From the NCBI GenBank assembly GCA_003313425.1, contig NHZP01000033.1, forward strand, positions 62,001-126,000: 64,000 nt of DNA. The letters run 5' to 3'. Below, piece after piece: positions 23,178 to 33,620 of this stretch. The stretch's first letter is position 1, and each line of letters starts with the position of its first letter. The stretch comes from Pseudopyrenochaeta lycopersici. Lineage: Eukaryota; Ascomycota; Dothideomycetes; Pleosporales; Pseudopyrenochaetaceae. The notes under the pieces were generated by a model. That model was not told the origin of the DNA. It made no database searches and was given only the letters and a program-made list of their open reading frames with translations. The position numbers and the translations under genes were made by a program.

Positions 23178-23832
23178 ATGTTCCATCCATGGCCACGCTT
23201 ACCATTTGAATTGAAGTTTCACATCATCAGTTACTCAGTTGCCGACCGCTACCCACAATACAAGACCAGACATTTGAAGCATATCAAGAATGCTCTCATA
23301 CCACTGATTTGTGCCGGTAATGAAGAGCTAGCCCGTCTGGCAAAGGAAGCATGTATGTACAAAAACTTATCTTGCTGTGAAACCACGCTAATTTGTCTCT
23401 AGTCTATTCGATTAACACTTTCATCTTAGCGACAATCGTTTCGAGGCATGGCCACATGTTTCCGCAACTCACCTAGTTACCCTCCGCTAGTATTCGGCAA
23501 ATGGGTCCGTCACCTTGGGATACTTCCCGTTCATTCATAACCTTAAGATCGACATTTGTGTCCAGGTAGCGCGCTCCTTTGATGCTCACCATCAGGATCA
23601 TGTGCGGTGCTTTGGGAAACGCATCGAGGAGTTGGTCGATTTACTGCACACTTGTCAGATAGCTATCAGAGCTAAGAGCGTAGTGATATTAGTGAGCTGT
23701 GAAGGCTGTAGGAAGGACGGTGAATTGACCGATGCTAGAACGGGATGCGAGCCGATGGTGGTAAGATTGATGAATAGAGCTAGGTGTAGGTGTGAAAGAG
23801 ATCTACAGAACGCGCTGAAGACCTTGATGTAG
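23178..23832 (+). pseudogene. Degraded F-box/2EXR-like gene
   Basis: Fragments in order but in different frames: WPRLPFELKFHIISYSV with a following helix (from ATG 23178), then a plausible 50 nt intron near 23353-23402 joining KEA-FYSINTFILATIVSRHGH, then a stop (TAG near 23472). Downstream, FGKWVRHLGIL appears in one frame and HNLKIDICVQVAR plus a 90-residue tail in another. This arrangement (a PxELxxxIxSY opening, then xYSxNTF, then KWVRHL and HNLK) resembles the many short F-box/2EXR-type proteins of Pezizomycotina, known here only from general familiarity. The internal stop and frame change argue for decay, but an unrecognised intron could rescue part of it. Confidence 0.4.
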
Positions 23833-24657
23833 CAAAGAATTGAAGCAAGTCCAACCGACTGAGTTTTTCGAGGAGGCATGAGGAGTAAAGTGGCAGGACA
23901 AGGTCCTTTGAGCTTAATTGTCAGGAGAATGAAACTCGAACAATAACTCTTGAGTGAGCATTCTAAGCAGCGAATTCGCAGCTAATGCACCGCAAACATG
24001 ACGAATCAAGTCCTTCGCGCATCTGAAACAACTAGCTTCAAGTCAAAGTAAACGCATTATGACACGGCAACCCTGCGTGCTCACATTGTCTAGTGTTATC
24101 AGGCGAACAAAAACCCCGTCATTCGGGCACCTGGTTTGGTACATGACCCCTGTGCTCGGAATTGATGATATGCCTGATTGGAATAATTGTGATCGAGCGA
24201 CAAAGTTTGACGTCGATGATCAGAGAAAGGTTACTTTACGGCGGAGAAAAGGTACAGGTCCAATCTGCACGACCATTCGACCACCACGTGGTGTTACCAA
24301 TCCTGACATCTGCAAGGACTCGTCTCCCATCGCTCGGGTTACATGCATGTCCATTGAGTATAGTGGCTGTAATGCAAGGGTGTCGAATTCCTATGGGACA
24401 TTATCACCCACCTCTTCGAAATGTAGCTGATGAGCTACGCTCAGGATGGCCTAACATCCGACACACGCGGGGCAATGGTGGGGCAGCTAACGAACCTCAA
24501 CTTAACTCTCACGAGACAACGGCCACCTCCGACGCTTACTGGCGGCCTTGATGACTGTCCAAAGGATATATTTGACGCTATAGGGGGGGGGGTTTAAACG
24601 ACTACACGATCTCTTTAATTTCTAACATCACTGCAACACAAATACTGAGATACTGCA
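23833..24657. other. Intergenic, promoter side of the PhyH-like gene
   Basis: About 825 bp with no convincing gene. A nine-base G run sits at about 24584-24592, 66 bp before the dioxygenase ATG. Confidence 0.5.
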
Positions 24658-25718
24658 ATGGCAGCGGACACGGCAGAAGGGCTTACGCCTGAGCAAATCG
24701 CTTTCTTTAACGAAAATGGCTACTTGCTAATACCGGATGCGCTGTCGCAGGATACTGTCAGGGAGCTCTTGGAAGACACGAACAAGATGCTGAACAACTT
24801 CTCGCTAGATGACCATCCAATGACCAAGTTCTCGACTGGCGGCGATGATGGTGCAGATCATGTAGGCGACAAGTACTTTCTCGAGTCTGGAGACAAGGTT
24901 CGATTCTTCTTTGAGGAAGGTGTGTCCTATTCCGCATCCTGCACAATATCGTGTGAACTCACCTTTCATAAGACGCGTTCGATAAGACTGGCAAACTCAC
25001 CAAACCCAAGCACCGCGCCATAAACAAGATCGGCCACTACCTCCATGAACTCTCTCCATCGTTCCGTGCCGCATCATTATCCTCCCGCAATGCCGCTATC
25101 GCACGCTCCCTTTCATTTCGCGACCCGCGCGTCCTGCAGTCCATGGTCATCTGCAAACAACCTGAGATAGGTGGTGCAGTACCGCCGCACCAAGATAGTA
25201 CATTTCTATACACGGATCCGCCGAGTGCTGTGGGTTATTGGTACGCACTTGAGGATGCTACCGCGGAGAATGGGTGTTTGAGTTTTGCGGCGGGGAGCCA
25301 TCGTAGAGCACCCGTGGAGAAACGCTTTGTGAGGACGGGCGAGGCGGGAGCAGAAGGTACCGGATTCATCGATAATGAAGGCGCGAGATTCCCGAAGGGC
25401 TTGAACACAGAGGGTGGTGGTGCAGCAACGCATGAGAAAGATGAGTATGAAGTTGTAGAGAAGGAGGAGAAGTATGACATGGGCGAGGTAAAAGCCGGTA
25501 CGCTAGTCCTCATCCATGGGAACATCCTACATAAGAGCGAGAAGAACACAAGTGACAAGAGCCGCAATATCTATACATTTCACGTAATCGAGGGTGACCA
25601 GAGGTACGATGAGCGGAACTGGCTACAACCACCTGAGAAGGGCTTTTCAAGGCTATATCAAGAGCAGAAGGCGCCGAGTGATGTGAGCACGGCTAATAGA
25701 CTTGAGAAGGATTGGTAG
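24658..25718 (+). CDS. Phytanoyl-CoA dioxygenase (PhyH) family protein
   Basis: Two exons (24658-24919, 24973-25718) with a 53 nt intron (FFFEE-DAFDKTGKL) encode 335 aa. The 2-oxoglutarate/Fe(II) dioxygenase core shows the metal motif HQD (His160, Asp162), a distal HxS (His274 in ILHKSEKN) and Arg285 (KSRNIYTFH) in the position that binds 2-oxoglutarate. The typical PhyH segments PEIGGAVPPHQDSTFLYT and WYALEDATAENGCL are present. No signal peptide or clear peroxisomal SKL ends the protein (last residues EKDW). Homologues hydroxylate lipid or other substrates; the substrate here is unknown. It converges on the TMEM234-like gene with only 37 bp between stops. Confidence 0.9.
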
Positions 25719-25755
25719 TCGATGTAGATAGATTCAGAGAGCCACAATGACGTCT

Positions 25756-26311
25756 CTACGTCTTGCTCTGTACGCAGAGCCCGATACCAGCAAGCACGAA
25801 TGCCATCCCTATCCAGGTATCTGCTTTGCATTAGTCTTTCTACGCGTTCCAGCCCCTTTAATTGAACTTGCCTCTGCTTATAACCTTCTTCTCCGCCCAC
25901 CATTCACCCAACACTGTGAATAAGAATGCCAGTGAGTTGGTGATAGGCACCGTAAGACTCAGCTCGGCCTTCCCAATCAAGATAAAGAACCACACGCTGC
26001 CAGTGACGTTCAAAAGCAACGGCACTGCATATGCTGGCCTCGACAGTACGCCAATGACTGCATACCATATCCCCAGCACTTTCTTCTTCAGCCATGAATT
26101 ATTCGGGTCAATGAGGGACGGTCGTTGGGGAGGGGTGTAGTTCCTGTTGCTATCAGCCAAGCTTGATAATAATCTATAGTATACTATACATAGCTGCTTT
26201 CCGCATAAATGGTGTGGTGAGACCCCAACAAGCTCCCACCATCAAGAAGCCTAATATCCAGCGGAAGATGGATGGTTGCGGGTCAGTTTGGATGGGAGCG
26301 TCGGGATCCAT
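25756..26311 (-). CDS. TMEM234-like four-helix membrane protein
   Basis: Three exons (26311-26190, 26149-25872, 25820-25756) encode 154 aa. The joins read MRKAA-INRNYTPP and KVISR-DTWIGMAF. The second intron (25871-25821) has a GC donor (GCAAGT) with a CAG acceptor; using GC is the only way to reach the conserved C-terminus. Four hydrophobic helices are visible: ILGFLMVGACWGLTTPF, the segment around AVPLLLNVTGSVWFFI, VPITNSLAFLFTVLGEWW and MAFVLAGIGLCV. This matches the TMEM234 family, distant kin of EamA/DMT transporters, with the WGxTxPF motif in helix 1. Function is unknown in fungi. Confidence 0.85.
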
Positions 26312-27762
26312 TGTGGACTGCAGCTATGCTGATCGCACTAAGGAGATGTTTTGACAATTATCTAGCGACTCAGCTCAACGTGAGTTCTCTGTCGCGATAG
26401 CCATGCTTGTGCATGAAGAGTGGAGTTGCTGTGACTTCCGTAGTCGCGCAGCTGAGGTCCGTGCGATTGGTTGCGCCGCAACACCAAGAAATTATCACCA
26501 AGTATCAAGCAAATCTGACCGCGACACCATCACCACATCACTTCCACCCTGCCTGAGACAACCTAATATGGTGAACTCTTGGCCTGGAGTAGGAAAGTGC
26601 TTGGAAATCACCACTTGGGCGGGCACGAGCCATGCTAACTAATGGGTGCCCTTCGGAGACGCTTCGGCATTACCTGCACTGATGTTTCTGGTTCACGTCA
26701 CGCCACACGCGATCTGTCCGCCTGCTAGATTTGGGTAAATCAAAGCGTGCGATGTGACGCTCGACGGTAAGTTTCAGCGACCGGTATGTTCGAAAGCTAG
26801 CTGAGCTTCCATCGACACCGTTGACGAGGAAAGTACCTTTCATCCACTCTCCTGGATCATTCACTAGTCTCAATTTCGTAACCCATACCCTCGATCGGAT
26901 TTTTCTTCGTCACTTAGCCTATCGCTTCCTCTTCGCTAGGTTTTTGGGGATTGTTGCCATGTTAGACTGGAAAGTCTGCTTGCGGCATGTGTCATTATAG
27001 CATTCCAGGCTCTCGGTAATTGGAGTGGCGGACCTTTCTTTTCATCGCAATGGGAGTAATACACGTGACAGGATTTTCGACTGCCTTAACTCTTGGTCTT
27101 TCGAGGTACCTCGTAACCACTCTTCCGCATTGCCCTTCCAATCGACTACTGGGCCACACTGGAGACTTCACAGCCAGGACGCCTAATGTCGTGTACAAAG
27201 AGATGGATGCAAGAATAAAAAAAGAAAGTAGACAAGTCGATTGTCTGGGAACGGGTTCCTGGGGGCTGGGCAACGCCCTCAAGAATGTAACCCAACCATC
27301 CGGTATGTGGCTGCATTCGGCATGCGGCCACCCCGTCACGGATTGCCCAACCACTCCAAATTTTCAGAGCTTGTGACGTTCGACACTTTGGGCGGTACGA
27401 ATACCCGAGATTTCCTGAAACATAAGGGCTGTGGCTTAGGTTATCCTCCATTCCGCCCTGATTCGCTAAGAATAGCTGGAATGCACTCGAAGAAGGAGAG
27501 GTTGGTAGGAACTCTACCCATCTAGGATGCAAGAGTATATATCGAGTCTAGATAAGTTTGTTTAGCATGTTTGTATTCTGCATCATTGGACCAACACTGA
27601 GTTATTCCTGCAAGCCTGCAAACTATTGCGCATCATACCAGCAAGGTAGACGGACGTGTTACATTCGTCACGTTAGCATCGCCTTCCATTGCCGCGAAAA
27701 GTTGCGTGCCACACCCTACCTACCAGCTACCTGGTCGATCCCACACGTGAAAGACAAACTTC
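26312..27762. other. Intergenic, upstream of wetA
   Basis: About 1.45 kb. Overlapping reading frames of about 90-130 codons occur on both strands around 26995-27532, but none has recognisable content. A long upstream region suits a developmentally controlled gene such as wetA. Confidence 0.5.
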
Positions 27763-29481
27763 ATGACCTCGTTACTACAACGCCCGTCCGATATACCAAT
27801 GCGGCCGATCGGCAACAAAGAGATGGAAATTGTTGACCTGGACCAGCTCTTTGAGGACTACGTTGAGACAGACTTGCTTCGACCCTACAGCGACTCTACA
27901 GCCGACCGGTCCAGCTCCGATGATCTGGCACAGCTCTTTGAGCTCCCCTCATCGAATGAGAGTGACTTGTTCGGGCGCGAGTCTATACTCGATCGGGACG
28001 CAGAGGCTGCTTGGCACAAGGTTCTCCAGAAATGCGAACAAAACCCAGCCTCGTCCATGCCTAACGATTCTTCCTCGTTCCGCATTGACTCGAAAGGGAA
28101 AGAATCGTTGAGCGATTCAGAATTGCTCAGTTTCGAGGATTTGTTCGAATTGGAGCGGAATCAATTGCGATCTACCTCTCAACCTTCCACCCCACGGCCC
28201 CACGCAGTACGTTCTGTCAAGAAGGCTGTCTCGTTCAACGATCAATCGATTACTCGTGGAATTCAAAAACAAGCCAAAAGGTCGCCTGTTGCAGCATTCA
28301 CAAAGATGATGCAACCATCATACTACCGATCACCCATTCCGGATGCCTGGACACGCAAGATGGAAACACCAGCGGACTCCTTCAATCTCAGAAAATCATC
28401 ACATGGAATTAATTCGCCTCCACTCTCATCCAAAATTGTCCAGCATGAGAATGGGAATGGATTCTTCTCGCAGGACCATCAGCAGCCTTACACTACGGCG
28501 CGTTCACCACTCCCAAGCGACGAGCCACACACACCAGCCATCGACTTCTCAAATTATCAACTAACCCCTCAAGCATCGCCAGCTATTGGGATACCCGGCA
28601 ACGGCAACAACCCTTTCAACGACAACATGGGCTTGACATTCAGCTCGTCGTCAGTGTCAAGCGCGGCTCTTTCAGCCTTGCAGACCCCGCCCTCTTCACT
28701 CCGCATGCCCATGACAACATGGGGTCCCGACACATCGCCTAGCCTCGACTTTGCGTTTTCAAATTCACCGGATTTCTCAGGCACTGGTAAGACGGCGGGG
28801 TGGTGGAATGATGATGTTTCTCATCAGCCGTCTAACAATCCGTCGTATCGCGAGAGCAATTCGCGCTCGACAAGCCAGAATATGGGCCTGACAAGTGCGG
28901 CGATGAACGGGCTTGGTATCTCCTGTGATGCAGCGGCATTTGGGGATTTTAATACCGTGGGGCTAGGTGTGGCCCTTGGAGGCGGGGAGAGTATTTCCGG
29001 AGCCTCAGCCTCGCCGTTCGAGATTGGCAGCTATAGCGCCTTGTATCACACGCCGCCACAACAACAGATTGTGACCATCGGACACCGCCCGTTGTCTCGA
29101 TCACCCTCGCCTTGTCCACAGCCTCGCTTCCATCGCCGTCGGCCATCTACTCATTCTTACGCTTCACACCACCGTGCTTCGCAAAGCAGTGTGGCATCTA
29201 GTCGCCGCAAATCCAGCAGTAACTCGTCTCAGCAGTCATCCCGCCAACCTTCGAGCGGGAATGTAGGTTTTGTAAACTTCACGCCACATGATAGCCGGAA
29301 GATCTTGACTGGTGTCGCTCCTAGTGGGAGCTCAAAGACCAAGGCAAGGAGGGAAAAAGAAGCCGCAGACAAGAGAAGAAAACTTAGTCAGGCCGCTATG
29401 AAAGCCGTCATGGAAGCTGGAGGTGATGTGGACAGTCTACGGCGACTGGAGAGGGAGGGCTTACTTGTTCTTGAGAGCTAG
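27763..29481 (+). CDS. wetA: Developmental regulator WetA (conidial maturation)
   Basis: An intronless 572 aa protein. The signature C-terminal WetA domain spans about residues 502-545, with VGFVNFTPHDSRKILTGVAP followed by SGSSKTKARREKEAADKRRK. The N-terminus has the family's acidic DLDQLFEDYV-type motif, and the middle is Ser/Pro/Asn-rich and disordered. WetA acts late in the BrlA-AbaA-WetA cascade of asexual sporulation, driving spore-wall completion and trehalose build-up; this role is known from Aspergillus and inferred here. Three in-frame ATGs lie close together (27763, 27796, 27820); I chose the first, but 27820 (MEIVDLDQLF) is also plausible. It is convergent with RRP4. Confidence 0.93.
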   Translation: MTSLLQRPSDIPMRPIGNKEMEIVDLDQLFEDYVETDLLRPYSDSTADRSSSDDLAQLFELPSSNESDLFGRESILDRDAEAAWHKVLQKCEQNPASSMPNDSSSFRIDSKGKESLSDSELLSFEDLFELERNQLRSTSQPSTPRPHAVRSVKKAVSFNDQSITRGIQKQAKRSPVAAFTKMMQPSYYRSPIPDAWTRKMETPADSFNLRKSSHGINSPPLSSKIVQHENGNGFFSQDHQQPYTTARSPLPSDEPHTPAIDFSNYQLTPQASPAIGIPGNGNNPFNDNMGLTFSSSSVSSAALSALQTPPSSLRMPMTTWGPDTSPSLDFAFSNSPDFSGTGKTAGWWNDDVSHQPSNNPSYRESNSRSTSQNMGLTSAAMNGLGISCDAAAFGDFNTVGLGVALGGGESISGASASPFEIGSYSALYHTPPQQQIVTIGHRPLSRSPSPCPQPRFHRRRPSTHSYASHHRASQSSVASSRRKSSSNSSQQSSRQPSSGNVGFVNFTPHDSRKILTGVAPSGSSKTKARREKEAADKRRKLSQAAMKAVMEAGGDVDSLRRLEREGLLVLES

Positions 29482-29987
29482 AAGCAGTGTAGTGTCTGAG
29501 AGTCGGCAGACACAAGTGCTACCTGACATTCCTTCTTGTGCTTGGAGTTTGGAGTTCGAATCGGAAAGATACCTATCGTTGTTTTGATGTTACCGAACAG
29601 ATATTACTGCGAATTACACGGGTGGTCTTGGTGGATATAATAAGTGTATAGGACAACAAAAGTCACATGATAGCACCCAATTGACCTGATCAACATATTT
29701 TCCAACAGGACAACGAAGGTAACTCTGTATTTGCTTGGGCCTGTGCGTCACTAAGTGGTTGCCCGAAAGGGCGTCCAAATTCGTGAGCTAAGAGCTGAGC
29801 GTTCTTGCTCGGCCCAGCTTATGTCCCGTTTCTTTGTGCACACACGCGAGGGGTGTACCTCCACGTGCATTGTGTGCCAGGTCGAATGAACCGATGGCCC
29901 ATTCACGCCATTTGCAAGAGAATGCGGCGACTTATCAGACTCGATATTTCGCCTTTGTGGTGTCACTTTCCTTGTATGCATTGTCCA
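29482..29987. other. Intergenic, convergent 3' region
   Basis: 506 bp between the wetA and RRP4 stops; nothing further seen. Confidence 0.6.
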
Positions 29988-31010
29988 TCATCCTCCGGTC
30001 TCAACCTCGAGGCGTCCCAGCACAGTCTCTACAATGCCCTTCGCACCTATGCCCCTTTCTACACTGCCCAGAGTCTTCTCTTCGGCCTCTAATTCGATAG
30101 CTTCTTCGTAAGTCTTGACAATCATTTCCTCATCAACCTTTGTCCCACACGCTACAAGACCTTTGATCAATGTGCTGACGCGTGTAATCTCTCGCATGAC
30201 TGCGGGCTCGATTTCGTCGTTCTGACTTGAGTATAATGTCTCTGTAACGCTTTCGTCAAGGCGGTTGATACCGACATCTTTTGCGTCCGCCGTAGTTGTG
30301 ATGTGTTTCGAAATGAAAATATAGCCATTGACCCCAAGCACTACATCAATTTCGCCGGCCGCAGTATTCAGTGTGAATACCTGCCTTCGACTTCTCACCA
30401 CACCTCCCTTTCTGCTTAGAATGCCGCCACCGGCTCCTGTCAGACTTGTAAACAGCCCATTCCGTAGCTTTCCATACTTCAAGGACCGTGTATGCAGCGA
30501 CGCGGTGTTGTCTTGATGTAACGACTGCACTTCTGCGACGAGAAGATCACCCTCAGAAAAGAAGGTTCGGATATTGAGTTCGTCTACCGCCGTTCTGCGC
30601 CTTAGAATACCACCAGGAAGATTTATAGACGACAAAGGGAGATTGGCGAGCATAGGCGCTGCAATATCCACGCTCCACTTCTTCGTTTGCACACTGATGA
30701 TTCTCCCCACGACAAGGTCACCAATTTCTGGCTGATACCGCGCTCGCAGCGGCTGTACAGACAACAGCTTATTTGTCTTATGTAAGTGCCCTGCGACTGT
30801 CGATATGATAGTGCTGTCGCCAGTGGGAACATAGGTGCCGTGGCCGCGCATCCACTGCGGGTCGTTTGTTATGTGCTCGCCCGGCGTCACGATTGACTTT
30901 GTCTGCGAGGTTGGCATGTCATCATCGGACATGTCCATGTCTGAATCGTCTTCGGCTCGTGCATTGCGGCGAGGTGGAGGTGCGCTTGGTGGGAGGATGG
31001 AGACAGGCAT
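29988..31010 (-). CDS. RRP4: Exosome complex RNA-binding cap subunit Rrp4
   Basis: An intronless 340 aa protein. After an acidic N-terminus ([12 protein letters not shown]), the Rrp4 N-terminal domain shows [20 protein letters not shown]. The S1 domain covers about 93-165 ([12 protein letters not shown] then [10 protein letters not shown]), and a KH-like segment about 212-240 ([12 protein letters not shown]). The RGHGTY and MRGHG features are classic for Rrp4 orthologues. The product caps the nuclear and cytoplasmic RNA exosome barrel and guides 3'-5' RNA decay and rRNA processing. It is divergent from the phospholipase-D-fold gene with 293 bp between starts. Confidence 0.94.
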   Translation of the reverse strand: MPVSILPPSAPPPRRNARAEDDSDMDMSDDDMPTSQTKSIVTPGEHITNDPQWMRGHGTYVPTGDSTIISTVAGHLHKTNKLLSVQPLRARYQPEIGDLVVGRIISVQTKKWSVDIAAPMLANLPLSSINLPGGILRRRTAVDELNIRTFFSEGDLLVAEVQSLHQDNTASLHTRSLKYGKLRNGLFTSLTGAGGGILSRKGGVVRSRRQVFTLNTAAGEIDVVLGVNGYIFISKHITTTADAKDVGINRLDESVTETLYSSQNDEIEPAVMREITRVSTLIKGLVACGTKVDEEMIVKTYEEAIELEAEEKTLGSVERGIGAKGIVETVLGRLEVETGG

Positions 31011-31303
31011 TCCGTAAATTTCCTTACGCTATCTACTACTCACGTGTATTGTAGGGTGAACAATGGCGTAGAGAGCGTGATGTCGCAGTCGTCGCGTTTT
31101 AGCGTCGAAGCTTTGGAAATTTTGGCGGGGATTGAGCCTCCGCCGTGATCCCTGTCTGAGCTATCCGCGTAAGTTCTAGTGCAGTGCAATCACGTCAAGC
31201 TTCGATGGACGTAGCGACTATCATCCGACGTCATCTTATCGACAATTGAAGCGAAGTAGTCAACGTTCCTCATCTTGAGTGCCGTTACTTTGCTATCGAA
31301 GAG
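31011..31303. promoter_or_regulatory. Shared promoter of RRP4 and the PLD-like gene
   Basis: A 293 bp divergent gap with a CACGTG core near 31043-31048 on the RRP4 side. Promoter function is inferred from layout. Confidence 0.45.
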
Positions 31304-32749
31304 ATGCAGCCAGCCACATCCTCACCAACCACAGCTCACTTCAATGACCCGTTCATCTCAACCCTCGACGCCGCGTCCCCAATCAACGCTCAGGATGATC
31401 CAAATTACTACGCGCGTTACCCACGCTCCCTCATCACCACCTCAAATATCCAAACATTCATGACTGGTACTGGGTCGGCCATCTACGACTCCCTTTCGCC
31501 TCTACTAGAATCTACAAACCATGAGCTCATTCTCGTGACCTGCTTCTGGGCGCGCTCGGCAACGCTAGAGACCATAAATCAGATTCTTCTGAGATTATCT
31601 GACAAAGCAGTCAGGAGAGGGACAGAGAAGATTCGTGTGCGCTTATGTTTCTCATCATCATCGGTCTTCCAGAAACTATTTCACAACCAGTCCGTCGCAG
31701 GACAACATTATCTTCCTTCAACATGGGTGAAGAAACTTGGCCTTCCTGATCCCTCAGAACTTGGTGGCTTAGATGTGAGGATCAAGTCTATCTTCATCCT
31801 GCCTTTCAGTGTTATGCATCCGAAATTCATAATAATCGATCGTAAGACTGTTGTCCTCCCCAGCTGCAATATTAGCTGGGAAGAGTGGTTCGAAGGTGCG
31901 GTGACGTTGCGTGGACCAGTGGTAGAGCATTTTCTCAAGTTTTTTCATACGTTTTGGGAACGCCGACAAGATGTGCCTGCTCCACTGGCTGTGGACTGTG
32001 ATCAAAGCGCCAGCAACAGTGGAGACGGCATCGACGCTGAGAGTGGTCAAAAAGGAGGCCTAAAGTCGTCAGTGCAATTGTCTGCTCAAAACATACATAC
32101 CGTATTCCTTCCCAGTCCACACCGCCGGAACCCACGTTTCCGTTTCTTTGCATCTGCAGACGCTGTTCCTGCACCGCCGACACCATTGAACACGTTTCTG
32201 CTTACACTCTTTGCCAGAGCAGAGAAGAGTATCCATGTTCAGTCACCGAATCTAACCGCGCCGCCTGTCTTGTCTGCGCTCTTGAAAGCTCTCTCACGCG
32301 GTATCAATGTTCGGATCCTAACTTCCGAACGGCTCATGTTACTGGAACAACTCATTACCGCCGGAACTACAACATCGCGTTGCGTTAAGAAGCTCATCAA
32401 ACGCTACCAGAATCTCTCATCGTCTAGCTCTCATCGTCCCATGAGCGATGAAGAAGCAGCAATATCCACCCCACAGTCCGGGCGTCTACATATTTCTTAC
32501 TTCGAGCCTATTAATGGCCCTAAAAAGAGGGGTAATGAGGGAGGTGAACCGCAGCAATCCCACCTCAAGTTGACTATAGTGGATGATGAAGTCCTTGTTC
32601 TTGGCTCAGGTAATCTGGATCGCGCAAGCTGGTTCACGAGTCAAGAGTTGGGTGTTGCATTCTTTGATAAGGAATTAGTGAAGAAAGTGGCAAATGCGGT
32701 GGATGAGGGGATGCATGGTAGAAGTAGAACAGTGTTTGAAAGTGAGTAG
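31304..32749 (+). CDS. Phospholipase D-fold (two-HKD) protein
   Basis: An intronless 481 aa protein with two HKD motifs: HPKFIIID (His172, Lys174, Asp179) followed by NISWEEWFEG, and HLKLTIVD (His420, Lys422, Asp427) followed by GSGNLDRASW. Both motifs keep the catalytic His and Lys, so the enzyme is probably active. It lacks the PX/PH domains of large fungal PLDs and a signal peptide, so it belongs with the small, soluble PLDc_2-type proteins that cleave or transfer phosphodiester bonds of lipids or nucleic acids. The substrate cannot be told from sequence. Confidence 0.88.
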   Translation: MQPATSSPTTAHFNDPFISTLDAASPINAQDDPNYYARYPRSLITTSNIQTFMTGTGSAIYDSLSPLLESTNHELILVTCFWARSATLETINQILLRLSDKAVRRGTEKIRVRLCFSSSSVFQKLFHNQSVAGQHYLPSTWVKKLGLPDPSELGGLDVRIKSIFILPFSVMHPKFIIIDRKTVVLPSCNISWEEWFEGAVTLRGPVVEHFLKFFHTFWERRQDVPAPLAVDCDQSASNSGDGIDAESGQKGGLKSSVQLSAQNIHTVFLPSPHRRNPRFRFFASADAVPAPPTPLNTFLLTLFARAEKSIHVQSPNLTAPPVLSALLKALSRGINVRILTSERLMLLEQLITAGTTTSRCVKKLIKRYQNLSSSSSHRPMSDEEAAISTPQSGRLHISYFEPINGPKKRGNEGGEPQQSHLKLTIVDDEVLVLGSGNLDRASWFTSQELGVAFFDKELVKKVANAVDEGMHGRSRTVFESE

Positions 32750-33620
32750 CCACGGTCGTGTCGAGTTATACATGCCGTTGGTACGTTTGGGGTCACCTGG
32801 CTATCGCTTTCATTCGCACTCTGTTAAACTTTTCTTGCTATTGAGCAGCCGGTCTATATCTTTTCGACGCGCATGAAGAAGCACGTTACCTTCATTTCAT
32901 TTCAGCGTATGCACAGCCGGCCGACAATACCCACAATTCAAGGGCAATAATAGCCCCATTGTATAATAGATATACTTCGACTTTTCTAGCATTCGAAATA
33001 ATTGTTCCCCACAATTTTGGTAAAATTTATCATCATGCTCGTGATATGTACTCTTCGTCTTTCCGTTCGTTAGACAAGATTGTCATAACAAGACGATTAG
33101 AGCGTTCGCCCTGAGGACAACAACGTAGAGGTCTGGTTTCTGAATCGGGAACTGCGCGATTTGACTTGCAGCATGTGCTGGCCGACACTCAACATAGAGG
33201 CCGGATCTTCCATTTTGGCTTCCAGTTATCATGCGAATTTTGCGAGGCGGCCAATAATCACTAGGACCTCAATGTACATGCCTATAGACTCAGAAATACA
33301 GAAGATTAGTACCTGAAGAGAGATTCAAAAAAAACATAATTCGGTTACGTTGACTTCGTTGGTAGCTGAGGCCGTTTTTATGTCACAAAAAACCAGCCGA
33401 ACATCAGGAACACTGGATTTAGAATGACGCCAGAATGCCGAAAGGATGAAGACATATCATGTCGGCCAAAACCAAGATCATGTTGGAGTAGCGCCTATTG
33501 CTATACTTTCTCGTAGTTGATTGCCCGCGACTTCACAGTCAACAATATTTAGGTATATAAGTACCATAGTTAATTTAGAAGACGACAATGTGAATTTAGT
33601 TGTTTAAATATATACATCCT
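32750..33620. other. Intergenic, convergent 3' region
   Basis: 871 bp, AT-rich toward 33600, with no gene seen. Confidence 0.55.

Noticed and set aside
24059..24551. Two overlapping plus-strand frames before the PhyH-like gene
   Set aside because: No domain and low-quality composition; probably chance.
26995..27532. Overlapping frames of 94-128 codons on both strands upstream of wetA
   Set aside because: They occupy the same DNA in several frames and look like chance openness.
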